7,190 nt of DNA from an uncultured Eubacteriales bacterium (GCA_910580045.1 CAJTXF010000099.1:1-7190), one strand, 5' to 3'. Counted from the first letter of the stretch, positions 1-6,503 are shown. Numbers and translations are program-made. Notes: generated by a model from the sequence alone, not told the origin.

Positions 1-7
1 GCAAGAT

Positions 8-46
8 TCCGTAATTTAGGAAAGCGTGGCTTTCCTAAATTACGGA
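8..46. repeat. Perfect palindrome, 18-bp stem with 3-base loop
   Basis: Positions 8-25 are the exact reverse complement of 29-46, leaving only GTG (26-28) as loop. The stem is AT-rich in the middle, unlike the GC-rich surroundings. The stem tip (GGAAAGC...GCTTTCC) matches the plan of the palindromes at 6670-6700 and 6998-7028. No U-tract follows on either strand, so it is not a standard intrinsic terminator of the upstream gene, although it could act as a transcript-end stabiliser. Confidence 0.85.
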
Positions 47-54
47 GAGAGGCG

Positions 55-80
55 GCCTCCCCGCAGAAGCGTTGGGAGGC
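55..80. repeat. GC-rich hairpin
   Basis: GCCTCCC (55-61) pairs with GGGAGGC (74-80), and the enclosed CGC (62-64) pairs with GCG (69-71) around AGAA. This gives a 10-bp stem interrupted by a two-base bulge (TT, 72-73). It lies 8 bases after the preceding palindrome and has no T-tract. Its function is unknown; it is part of the hairpin chain before secA. Confidence 0.65.
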
Positions 81-122
81 TGAGCGTCCCCGCACACTGC
101 CGCTGACCTCAGAAAACGGGAG

Positions 123-233
123 CTGACGGTAAGGTCAAGGGCCTGACGGCCAGCGGCTTCCCGACCGCAAGGGGCCAAGCGTTGGCCAAAGCCAACTCTA
201 CGCCCCTTGACCCCGGTCGGGGCTTACCGTCAG
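123..233. other. Large nested stem-loop element upstream of secA
   Basis: Four exact stems nest inside one another: 123-133 with 223-233 (11 bp), 160-167 with 214-221 (8 bp), 168-175 with 202-209 (8 bp), and 181-186 with 191-196 (6 bp, loop CAAA). A four-base bulge (210-213) separates the second and third stems on the 3' side only. A small side hairpin, GGCC-TGAC-GGCC, sits at 140-151. The strand CCCTTGAC (204-211) could instead pair exactly with GTCAAGGG (134-141), giving an alternative fold inside the same outer stem. I do not recognise a known riboswitch or RNA family. It could be a structured leader RNA of secA or a palindromic genomic repeat; a related small hairpin near 7168-7185 favours the repeat view. 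Confidence 0.6.
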
Positions 234-279
234 GTACTGCCCACCCTTACCCCGGGATGGGCCCGCCGCCAGGCAGTAC
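234..279. repeat. Hairpin directly abutting the nested element
   Basis: GTACTGCC (234-241) is the reverse complement of GGCAGTAC (272-279). The stem begins at the very next base after the 123-233 element, so the two helices could stack end to end in RNA. A competing inner hairpin pairs CCCACCC (240-246) with GGGATGGG (254-261) with one bulged A. It ends 54 bases before the secA start codon. Confidence 0.55.
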
Positions 280-333
280 GGCATCCCCCCTCCTTCTGCC
301 CCACCCCCAATTTCTCACGAGAGGAAGCAAAGT

Positions 334-3084
334 ATGGCAAATAATATATTAACCAAGCTCTTCGGCAACTACAGCAAGCGGGAGCTCAAACGCATCCAGC
401 CCCAGGTGGAGCGGGTTCTGGCTCTGGAGGAGAAGTACCGCGCCCTTTCAGACGCGGACCTCAAGGCCGAGACCCCCCGCTTCCGCCAGCTGCTGCAGGA
501 GGGCAAGTCCCTGGACGACATCCTCCCCGAGGCCTTCGCAGCCTGCCGGGAGGCCATGGACCGGGTGCTCTCCAAGCGCCTGTTCCCGGTGCAGATTCAG
601 GGCGGCGTTATCCTCCACCAGGGCCGCATCGCTGAGATGAAAACCGGCGAGGGCAAAACCTTTACCCTGGCCCTGCCCGCCTACCTCAACGCCCTCTCTG
701 GCAAAGGGGTGCATATTGTCACGGTCAACGAGTACCTGGCCAAGTACCAGGGGGAGATGATGGCAAGAGTCTTCAACTTTATGGGCCTCACTGTGGGCCT
801 GGCCATCACAGGCATGAACGCGGAGGCCAAGAAGGCCGCCTATGCCTGCGACATCACCTATGGCACCAACAACGAGATGGGCTTTGACTATCTGCGGGAC
901 AACATGGTCACCTATAAGGAGCGCAAGGTCCAGCGGGGCCACCACTACGCCATTGTGGACGAGGTGGACTCTATCCTGATTGACGAGGCCCGCACCCCCC
1001 TGATTATCTCCGGCCAGGGGGAGAAGGCCACGGACCTCTACCAGCAGGCCAACACCCTGGCCCGCTCCCTCAAGCCTGTCCGGGTGAAGGAGACAGACCA
1101 GAAGGAGGATAATGACGAGCTGTACGCGGAGTATGACTACATTGTCAACGAAAAGCTGAAGACCTGCTCCCTCACCCGCCGGGGCGTAAAGCGGGCCGAG
1201 GAGTTCTTCCACCTGGAGAACCTGACCGACCCGGACAACATCCGCATCCAGCACCATGTGAACCAGGCCATCCGGGCCTGGGGCATTATGCACCGGGACC
1301 AGGACTATGTGGTCAAGGACGGGGAGGTCATCATTGTGGACGAGTTTACCGGCCGCCTGATGTACGGCCGCCGGTATAACGAGGGCCTCCACCAGGCCAT
1401 TGAGGCCAAGGAGGGGGTCCAGGTGGCCCGGGAGAGCCGGACCCTGGCCACCATTACCTTCCAGAACTACTTCCGCATGTATGAAAAGCTCTCCGGCATG
1501 ACAGGCACCGCCATGACCGAGCGGGAGGAGTTTTCGGAAATCTACCGGCTGGACGTGGTGGAAATCCCCACCAACCGGCCCATGATTCGGGAGGACTGCC
1601 CGGACGTGGTCTATAAGACCGCAGAGGCCAAGTACCGGGCTGTGATTGACGACATTGTGGAGCACCACCAGAAGGGCCAGCCTGTGCTGGTGGGCACCAT
1701 CACCATTGAGAAGTCCGAGCTGCTGAGCAAAATGCTCAAGGCCCGGGGCGTGAAGCACGAGGTGCTCAACGCCAAGTTCCACGAGAAGGAGGCCCAGATT
1801 GTGGCCCAGGCGGGCCGCAAGGGGGCTGTCACCATTGCCACCAACATGGCCGGGCGCGGCACGGACATCCTGCTGGGGGGCAACGCGGAGTTTATGGCCA
1901 AGGCCGAGATGCGCAAAAAGGGCTGCACGGAGGAGCTGCTGGCAGAGGCCACGGCCTTCAGCCACACAGAGGACCCGGAGGTTTTAGAGGCCCGGGAGAC
2001 CTTTGCCAGGCTGAACAGGGAGTATGAGGAGCAGATTTCCCCCGAGGCCCAGCAGGTCAAGGAGCTGGGGGGCCTGTATATTATCGGCACTGAGCGCCAC
2101 GAGTCCCGGCGGATTGACAACCAGCTGCGGGGCCGCTCCGGCCGCCAGGGGGACCCGGGCAAGAGCCGGTTCTACATCTCCCTGGAGGATGATTTGATGC
2201 GCCTGTTCGGCGGCGAGCGGCTCTCGGCCATGATGGATAAGCTGCGCATTGAGGACGATATGCCCATTGAGGCGGGCATGGTCAGCAGCTCCATTGAGAA
2301 CGCCCAGCGCAAGGTGGAGAGCCGGAACTTCGGCATTCGGAAAAACGTGCTGCAATACGACGAGGTGATGAACAACCAGCGGCAGATTATCTATGGCCAG
2401 CGGGACCAGGTCCTCAATGGGGACAACATGAGGCCGGTGATTTTCAAGATGATAGAGGAGGCTGTGGCTGCCAATGTGGGCCACTATCTGCCCGCCCACA
2501 TCCCCCACGACGACTGGGATTTGGAGGGCCTGCGGGCCCACTACGCGGGCTGGCTCACCGGGGAGGGGGATTTGGAATATACCCCCCGGGAGATAGAGGA
2601 CTTGGAGCCTGAGTTTGTAAAAAAGCTCATTGCGGAAAAGGCCCGGGCCCTGTACGAGCAGCGGGAGCAGGCCTTCACCTCCCCGGTGATGCGGGAGGTT
2701 GAGCGGGTGGTGCTGCTGAAAAACGTGGACCGGGAGTGGATGGACCACATCGACGCCATGGAGCAGCTTCAGGACGGCATCCGGCTGCGGGCCTATGCCC
2801 AGCAGGACCCTGTGGTGGAGTACCGGCTGGAGGGCTTTGACATGTTTGACGCCATGATTGCCTCCATCCGGGAGAACACGGCCAAGGACATCCTCACTGT
2901 GCGCCTGCGCACCCCAGAGGCCCCTCAGCGGGAGCAGGTGGCCAAGGAGACCGGAGCCGGTACCGCCGGAGACCAGCCTGTGAAGAAACAGCCTGTGAAA
3001 AAGGACAAAAAGCCCGGCCGCAACGACCCCTGCCCCTGCGGAAGCGGGAAAAAATATAAAAAGTGCTGCGGCCGGGACGAGTGA
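334..3084 (+). CDS. secA: Protein translocase subunit SecA
   Basis: This ATPase motor pushes unfolded preproteins through the SecYEG channel at the cytoplasmic membrane. The 916-residue product is full length (family about 800-930). The N-terminus (MANNILTKLFG, then KRELKR) is the usual SecA start, and AGAGG at 320-324 lies 9 bases before ATG. Visible landmarks are Walker A MKTGEGKT (residues 102-109), Walker B with the DEVD box (209-212) followed by ILIDEARTP, the second nucleotide-binding fold with TNMAGRGTD (503-511), and QLRGRSGRQGD (597-607) carrying the arginine finger region. The C-terminus has a basic Lys/Pro linker and a zinc-binding SEC-C motif, CxCx8CC (C900, C902, C911, C912), which binds SecB or ribosomes in other bacteria. 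It is the first gene of a probable four-gene operon; the next gene starts 23 bp after its stop. No truncation or missing motif was seen. Confidence 0.98.
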   Translation: MANNILTKLFGNYSKRELKRIQPQVERVLALEEKYRALSDADLKAETPRFRQLLQEGKSLDDILPEAFAACREAMDRVLSKRLFPVQIQGGVILHQGRIAEMKTGEGKTFTLALPAYLNALSGKGVHIVTVNEYLAKYQGEMMARVFNFMGLTVGLAITGMNAEAKKAAYACDITYGTNNEMGFDYLRDNMVTYKERKVQRGHHYAIVDEVDSILIDEARTPLIISGQGEKATDLYQQANTLARSLKPVRVKETDQKEDNDELYAEYDYIVNEKLKTCSLTRRGVKRAEEFFHLENLTDPDNIRIQHHVNQAIRAWGIMHRDQDYVVKDGEVIIVDEFTGRLMYGRRYNEGLHQAIEAKEGVQVARESRTLATITFQNYFRMYEKLSGMTGTAMTEREEFSEIYRLDVVEIPTNRPMIREDCPDVVYKTAEAKYRAVIDDIVEHHQKGQPVLVGTITIEKSELLSKMLKARGVKHEVLNAKFHEKEAQIVAQAGRKGAVTIATNMAGRGTDILLGGNAEFMAKAEMRKKGCTEELLAEATAFSHTEDPEVLEARETFARLNREYEEQISPEAQQVKELGGLYIIGTERHESRRIDNQLRGRSGRQGDPGKSRFYISLEDDLMRLFGGERLSAMMDKLRIEDDMPIEAGMVSSSIENAQRKVESRNFGIRKNVLQYDEVMNNQRQIIYGQRDQVLNGDNMRPVIFKMIEEAVAANVGHYLPAHIPHDDWDLEGLRAHYAGWLTGEGDLEYTPREIEDLEPEFVKKLIAEKARALYEQREQAFTSPVMREVERVVLLKNVDREWMDHIDAMEQLQDGIRLRAYAQQDPVVEYRLEGFDMFDAMIASIRENTAKDILTVRLRTPEAPQREQVAKETGAGTAGDQPVKKQPVKKDKKPGRNDPCPCGSGKKYKKCCGRDE

Positions 3085-3093
3085 AACGGCCCA

Positions 3094-3101
3094 GGGAGGA
3101 G
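3094..3101 (+). promoter_or_regulatory. Ribosome binding site that fixes the lipoprotein start
   Basis: GGGAGGAG lies 6 bases before the ATG at 3108. The same frame is open further upstream to an ATG at 3063 inside the secA end, but that start would add 15 charged residues before the signal peptide and lacks a good ribosome site. The start at 3108 is therefore preferred. Confidence 0.85.
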
Positions 3102-3107
3102 ATTACC

Positions 3108-3905
3108 ATGAGACATAGGAAATCCGCCAAGAGATGGGCCGCTGCCCTGCTCAGCCTGGCCCTGGCCCTGGGGCTGGGCGGCTGCCAGCTGTTCCCCTCA
3201 GACGACTATAACGACTATGACGTGTCCGCCTATATCCAGGCCTTTTTGGACAGCAGCTATCACAATTCCCACGAGCGGTTCCTGGCCCTCTCCCAGTCCT
3301 CCAGCCAGGAGGAAGCCCTGCTGAACAACACCACCACAGTGGAGAATGCCGCCGTGAATTTCTGCAACGCCTACGGCCTCTCCCCCAATGAGGAGCAGCT
3401 CACTGAGCTGCAGGGCATTATGGGCCAGGCCCTGGCCTCTGCCCAATACACTGTGATGGACGAGCGGCGCATTGACACAGGCTATTATATTGAGGTGGAG
3501 GTCACCCCGGTCACCAGCCTGGCAGGGCTGGAATCGGACTTCCACCAGCTGCGCACCCAGGCCCAGGACGAGGCTGACGCGGCCAACGCCGCGGCCAACA
3601 GCCCCACCCCGGCCCCAGAGGACGGCCAAGAGGATGGGGACGAGTGGGGGGACGAGTACAGCGAAGAGGAGCCCGACCCCACCCCCACGCCAGCGCCCAC
3701 GCCGGAGCCTGTCCTGACAGACGCCCGGGAGCTGTATGTGGATAAGGTCATCCAGTTCTGCCGGGACCGGCTGAGCCAGGTGGAGTACCAGTCCACCAGC
3801 GTGACCATTGCCCTGGACATCCGCCAGACCAATGAGGGCGAGCTGCAGCTGGACATGAACCAAATTGAGAGCATTGACGGCTCTGTCCTGATTTTCAAGC
3901 GATAA
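3108..3905 (+). CDS. Putative lipoprotein with acidic, proline-rich insert
   Basis: This 265-residue protein begins with a lipoprotein signal peptide: basic start (RHRKSAKR), hydrophobic stretch (about residues 11-23) and lipobox LGGC with the lipidated cysteine at C26. It should be exported by Sec, cleaved by signal peptidase II and anchored on the outer face of the membrane. Residues about 33-160 are polar and probably helical, with a hydrophobic strand-like piece (YYIEVEVTPV). Residues 165-201 form a low-complexity insert very rich in Asp/Glu, followed by Pro-Thr repeats. After it come a helical piece (ELYVDKVIQFCRDRL) and two strand-like pieces. The pattern recalls the small uncharacterised lipoproteins (DUF5105-like) common in Clostridia, but I cannot assign a family with certainty. 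No catalytic motif is visible. The gene lies 23 bp after secA and 29 bp before the beta-helix gene. Confidence 0.85.
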   Translation: MRHRKSAKRWAAALLSLALALGLGGCQLFPSDDYNDYDVSAYIQAFLDSSYHNSHERFLALSQSSSQEEALLNNTTTVENAAVNFCNAYGLSPNEEQLTELQGIMGQALASAQYTVMDERRIDTGYYIEVEVTPVTSLAGLESDFHQLRTQAQDEADAANAAANSPTPAPEDGQEDGDEWGDEYSEEEPDPTPTPAPTPEPVLTDARELYVDKVIQFCRDRLSQVEYQSTSVTIALDIRQTNEGELQLDMNQIESIDGSVLIFKR

Positions 3906-3934
3906 CCCAATGAACCCATAAGGAGGAACTACCC

Positions 3935-4606
3935 ATGGAATATCCCCAACTGGCTGTGCCCGCCCTATTGGATTTGAGCCATACCGCTGCCCGCCCCCTG
4001 CTGGAGGGGGTGGAGTACCCCTGGCAGGTGCTCTTGGGCATTGGCGAATTTATCAAGACCCTGGGCTCCACCCTCTCCCCAGAGGAGTATGAGCACCCGG
4101 AGGAGTGGGTCTGGGTACACAAAACTGTGAAGCGCTTCCCCAGCAGCTATATTGCCGGACCCTGCGTCATTGGCCCGGAAACGGAAATCCGCCCCGGGGC
4201 GTTTATCCGGGGCAATGCCCTGGTGGGCGCGGGCTGTGTGGTGGGCAACTCTACAGAGCTGAAAAATGTCATCCTCTTTGACAGTGTCCAGGTGCCCCAC
4301 TACAACTATGTGGGGGACTCTGTTTTGGGGTACAAGGCCCACATGGGGGCAGGCGCTGTCACCTCCAACGTAAAGTCTGACAAGAGCCTGGTGACCATTG
4401 CCATGGGCAAAAGCCAGGTGCGCACCAGCCTGAAAAAGCTGGGGGCTGTGCTGGGGGACCATGTGGAGGTGGGCTGCGGCACTGTGCTGAACCCAGGCAC
4501 GGTGATTGGCCGGGGCAGCCGTATTTATCCCCTGTCCAGCGTGCGGGGGGTTGTGGCCGGGAACAGTATTTATAAGCGCGCGGGAGAGATTGCCCCCATC
4601 CGGTAA
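3935..4606 (+). CDS. GlmU-like left-handed beta-helix acyltransferase, stand-alone
   Basis: The 223-residue protein has an N-terminal segment (about 1-65) with a DLSHTAARPLLEGVEYPW stretch typical of this Clostridia family. Left-handed beta-helix hexapeptide repeats run from about 72 to 205 (for example VIGPETEIRPGAFI, VEVGCGTVLNPGTVIG). The segment around residues 114-150 resembles the acetyltransferase half of GlmU: ELKN, then H122-Y-N-Y125, V-G-D128, MGAG and TSNV. H122 and Y125 sit where E. coli GlmU has its catalytic H363 and Y366. The GlmU asparagine before IGAG is a histidine here (H136). The uridylyltransferase (pyrophosphorylase) half is absent, so names such as UDP-GlcNAc diphosphorylase often given to this family are unsupported. 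A role in acetylating an amino sugar, or another nucleotide-sugar step for the envelope, is inferred. AGGAGG at 3921-3926 lies 8 bases before ATG. Confidence 0.85.
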   Translation: MEYPQLAVPALLDLSHTAARPLLEGVEYPWQVLLGIGEFIKTLGSTLSPEEYEHPEEWVWVHKTVKRFPSSYIAGPCVIGPETEIRPGAFIRGNALVGAGCVVGNSTELKNVILFDSVQVPHYNYVGDSVLGYKAHMGAGAVTSNVKSDKSLVTIAMGKSQVRTSLKKLGAVLGDHVEVGCGTVLNPGTVIGRGSRIYPLSSVRGVVAGNSIYKRAGEIAPIR

Positions 4607-4633
4607 GCCCGCCCCAATGGGAATGGAGAAATC

Positions 4634-6382
4634 ATGGATACAATCGTGGAATTTTTGCAGTCCGGGGCCCTGCCCGGGGTGCTGCTGATTATACGGGTGC
4701 TTGTGCCCCTGCTGGCGCTGTACGTGGTGTGGCGCTGTTATACCTCCTTCAAATCCGGCCAGCGCCGCCGGGAGCCAGTGGTCATGCTGCTGGACGAACA
4801 CAGCGGGGCCCGGTTCCCGGTGCTGTACTGGGAGAACTCAGTGGGACGCAGCAAAAGCTGCGATATCTGCCTGCCGGACACTGCTGTATCCCGGGACCAT
4901 GGGGTGTTCATGCGCCGGGAGGAGGGCTGGTTCGTGTCCGACACAGGCTCCAAGGGCGGCATTTTGGTAAACGGCCGGAAAATCAACGGCCCCAAGCTGG
5001 TGCGCATTGGAGACAGCATGACCTTTGGCAATGTGACCCTCACCCTATACAACACCTCTCAAAGTCCGGAGAAAAAGCGGCGGGCTTTCCAGGCCCTGCT
5101 GAAAAATGCCGCCTCTCCCCTGCAGCTGATGATTACAGCCACCCTGGTCCACCTGCTGATGGCCCTGCAGGCAGCCATTGTCTGGCAGGGCCGCACCCCC
5201 AGCTTCCAGCCGGAGATGCTTCTGCCAGAGGCCGGGGTGCTTCTCATTGGCTGGGGGCTGTATATCTACTCCATGAAGGGCCTGCACCGGGTCAGCTTTG
5301 AGATAGAGACCGTGGCCTACCTGCTCTCGGGCATTGGCATCAACCTGCTGGCTGCCTACAGCTTCTCCACGGCCCGGACCCAGCTGGCGGCCATGCTGCT
5401 GGGGGTGCTGACGTTCTGCTTCCTCATCTGGTTCATGGACGATTTGGAGCGGGTGGCCAAGTTCCGCCTGCCCATTGGAATCGGGGCCCTGTGCCTGTTT
5501 GTGGTGAACCTGCTGCTGGGCTCCACCCAGTATGGCTCAAAAAACTGGATCCGCATCGGGCCGGTGAGCGTGCAGCCCTCAGAGTTCATTAAAATTGCTT
5601 TTGTGTTTGTGGGCACCTCCACCCTGGACAGGCTCCAGACCAAGAAAAATATCACAGAGTTCCTGGTGTTCACCGGGGCCTGCATTGGTTTCCTGTTCCT
5701 GATGCGGGACTTGGGCACAGCGCTTATCTTCTTCGCCACCTTCCTGATTATCGCCTTCATGCGCTCGGGCAGCGTGCGCACCATCATTCTGATTGTGGCG
5801 GCAGCGGCCCTGGGCGTGTTCCTGATTCTCACCTTCATGCCCTATGTGGCGGATAGGTTCAGCGCCTGGGGGCACGTGTGGGAGGACCCCTATGACAGCG
5901 GCATCCAGCAGACCCGGGTCATGACCTATATGGCCAGCGGCGGGCTGTTCGGCATAGGGCTGGGCAGGGGATGTCTGAAATACATCTTCGCGGCGGACAG
6001 CGATTTGGTGTTCGGCCTGCTGTGCGAGGAGCAGGGCGTCCTGCTGGGAGTGGTGGTGCTGGGGGCAATCGCCCTGTTCACCCTGTACGCCCGCAGCGAT
6101 GTGACCAGAAGCCGCTCCACCTTTTTCTCCATCGGCGCGGTGGCAGTGGCTGGGCTGCTGCTGTTCCAGACCAGCCTGAACGTGTTCGGCGTGACGGATA
6201 TTCTGCCGCTGACTGGGGTGACTTTGCCCCTGCTGAGCGCGGGAGGGTCCAGTATGGCGTCGGTGTGGGGCCTGCTGGCGTTTTTGAAGGCATCGGACGA
6301 GAGGACGTATGCAGTGAAGCGGCAGAAAGGCACACACAGTGCCCCCAGCGCCGGAAGCCCACGGCCAAGGCACAGTGCCTGA
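4634..6382 (+). CDS. FHA domain-containing SEDS peptidoglycan glycosyltransferase (FtsW/RodA/SpoVE family)
   Basis: SEDS proteins polymerise lipid II into glycan strands in the membrane, normally together with a class B penicillin-binding protein. At 582 residues this one is about 200 longer than a usual FtsW or RodA. Order: one membrane helix (about 13-33), a cytoplasmic FHA domain (about 48-139), then a multi-helix SEDS core (about 160-551) and a basic tail (552-582). FHA residues that bind phosphothreonine are all present: G71-R72, S86-x-x-H89 and N113-G114. SEDS signatures are NWIRIGPVSVQPSEFIK (304-320), MRDLGTALIF, the glycine-rich SGGLFGIGLGRG, D457 in DSDLVFGLLCEE at the position of the catalytic Asp of TDFIF, and LPLTGVTLPLLSAGGSS (524-540). 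Compared with typical FtsW, LPEAHTD reads IFAADSD and SYGGSS reads SAGGSS. The ribosome site is modest (GGAG, 4625-4628). It is the last gene of the operon. FtsW, RodA and SpoVE roles cannot be told apart from sequence. Confidence 0.93.
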   Translation: MDTIVEFLQSGALPGVLLIIRVLVPLLALYVVWRCYTSFKSGQRRREPVVMLLDEHSGARFPVLYWENSVGRSKSCDICLPDTAVSRDHGVFMRREEGWFVSDTGSKGGILVNGRKINGPKLVRIGDSMTFGNVTLTLYNTSQSPEKKRRAFQALLKNAASPLQLMITATLVHLLMALQAAIVWQGRTPSFQPEMLLPEAGVLLIGWGLYIYSMKGLHRVSFEIETVAYLLSGIGINLLAAYSFSTARTQLAAMLLGVLTFCFLIWFMDDLERVAKFRLPIGIGALCLFVVNLLLGSTQYGSKNWIRIGPVSVQPSEFIKIAFVFVGTSTLDRLQTKKNITEFLVFTGACIGFLFLMRDLGTALIFFATFLIIAFMRSGSVRTIILIVAAAALGVFLILTFMPYVADRFSAWGHVWEDPYDSGIQQTRVMTYMASGGLFGIGLGRGCLKYIFAADSDLVFGLLCEEQGVLLGVVVLGAIALFTLYARSDVTRSRSTFFSIGAVAVAGLLLFQTSLNVFGVTDILPLTGVTLPLLSAGGSSMASVWGLLAFLKASDERTYAVKRQKGTHSAPSAGSPRPRHSA

Positions 6383-6438
6383 CGGCTCGGGGAAAGGCCC
6401 AGCGCAAAGCATAAGCTCCGAGCGGATTGAAAGTTTTT

Positions 6439-6461
6439 GAAGGTTCCAAGGGAACTTTTTT
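6439..6461 (+). terminator. Probable intrinsic terminator of the secA operon
   Basis: GGTTCC (6442-6447) and GGAAC plus T (6451-6456) form a short stem around AAG. It is extended by A-U pairs and followed by a run of six T (6456-6461). This is a rho-independent terminator layout about 57 bases after the SEDS stop codon. The stem is short, and the same bases also belong to a longer, competing hairpin (6446-6477), so the efficiency of termination is uncertain. Confidence 0.5.
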
Positions 6462-6477
6462 CAAAAAGTTCCCTTGG
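6446..6477. repeat. Perfect 15-bp inverted repeat overlapping the terminator
   Basis: Positions 6446-6460 are the exact reverse complement of 6463-6477, with a tiny TC loop in which the end pairs would open. The stem runs from CCAAGGGAAC at its base to five T-A pairs at its tip. It takes bases 6446-6456 from the terminator hairpin, so the two structures exclude each other. The G-rich sequence following it leads into a second hairpin. From memory, very similar sequence is common between genes of gut Clostridia; I could not check this. Confidence 0.8.
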
Positions 6478-6484
6478 TGGGGGT

Positions 6485-6503
6485 TTGGGGGCAACGCCCC
6501 CAA
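6485..6503. repeat. G/C-run hairpin
   Basis: TTGGGGGC (6485-6492) pairs exactly with GCCCCCAA (6496-6503) around AAC. It is followed at once by a small dyad, AGGTC-TT-GACCT (6503-6514). It sits 7 bases after the 15-bp hairpin and is probably part of the same repeat unit. Confidence 0.7.

Larger units (their letters stand above)
1..333. other. Gene-free hairpin-rich region upstream of secA
   Basis: No credible reading frame is present. The stretch is almost filled with consecutive inverted repeats: stems at 8-25/29-46, 55-61/74-80, a nested set inside 123-233, and 234-241/272-279. After these comes a pyrimidine-rich tract (285-308) with runs of six, four and five C, and then the secA ribosome site. 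I could not find a convincing -35/-10 promoter pair; TTGACC at 207-212 has no suitable -10 box at normal spacing. The secA promoter may lie further upstream, or may not match the sigma-A consensus. The region may be partly a transcribed leader and partly genomic repeats; the sequence alone does not separate these. Confidence 0.6.

Noticed and set aside
123..279. Known riboswitch, T-box or tRNA upstream of secA
   Set aside because: I saw no conserved T-box, aptamer core or tRNA cloverleaf. The stems are clear but do not match a family I recognise.
448..1965. Long open frame on the minus strand across secA (505 codons)
   Set aside because: It lies opposite a clear secA and arises from GC-rich codon use. 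The translation is low-complexity His/Leu/Val/Gly sequence with no recognisable domain or ribosome site.
1984..2748. Minus-strand open frame across the second half of secA
   Set aside because: It is another antisense shadow with the same composition bias, and no start signal or motif is seen.
3063..3107. Earlier in-frame ATG for the lipoprotein gene, overlapping the secA end
   Set aside because: It would put 15 charged residues before the signal peptide, while the ATG at 3108 has a strong GGGAGGAG site and gives a normal lipoprotein signal.
5579..6412. Minus-strand open frame across the SEDS gene
   Set aside because: It is antisense to conserved SEDS motifs, has a Gln/His-rich biased translation and no ribosome site.
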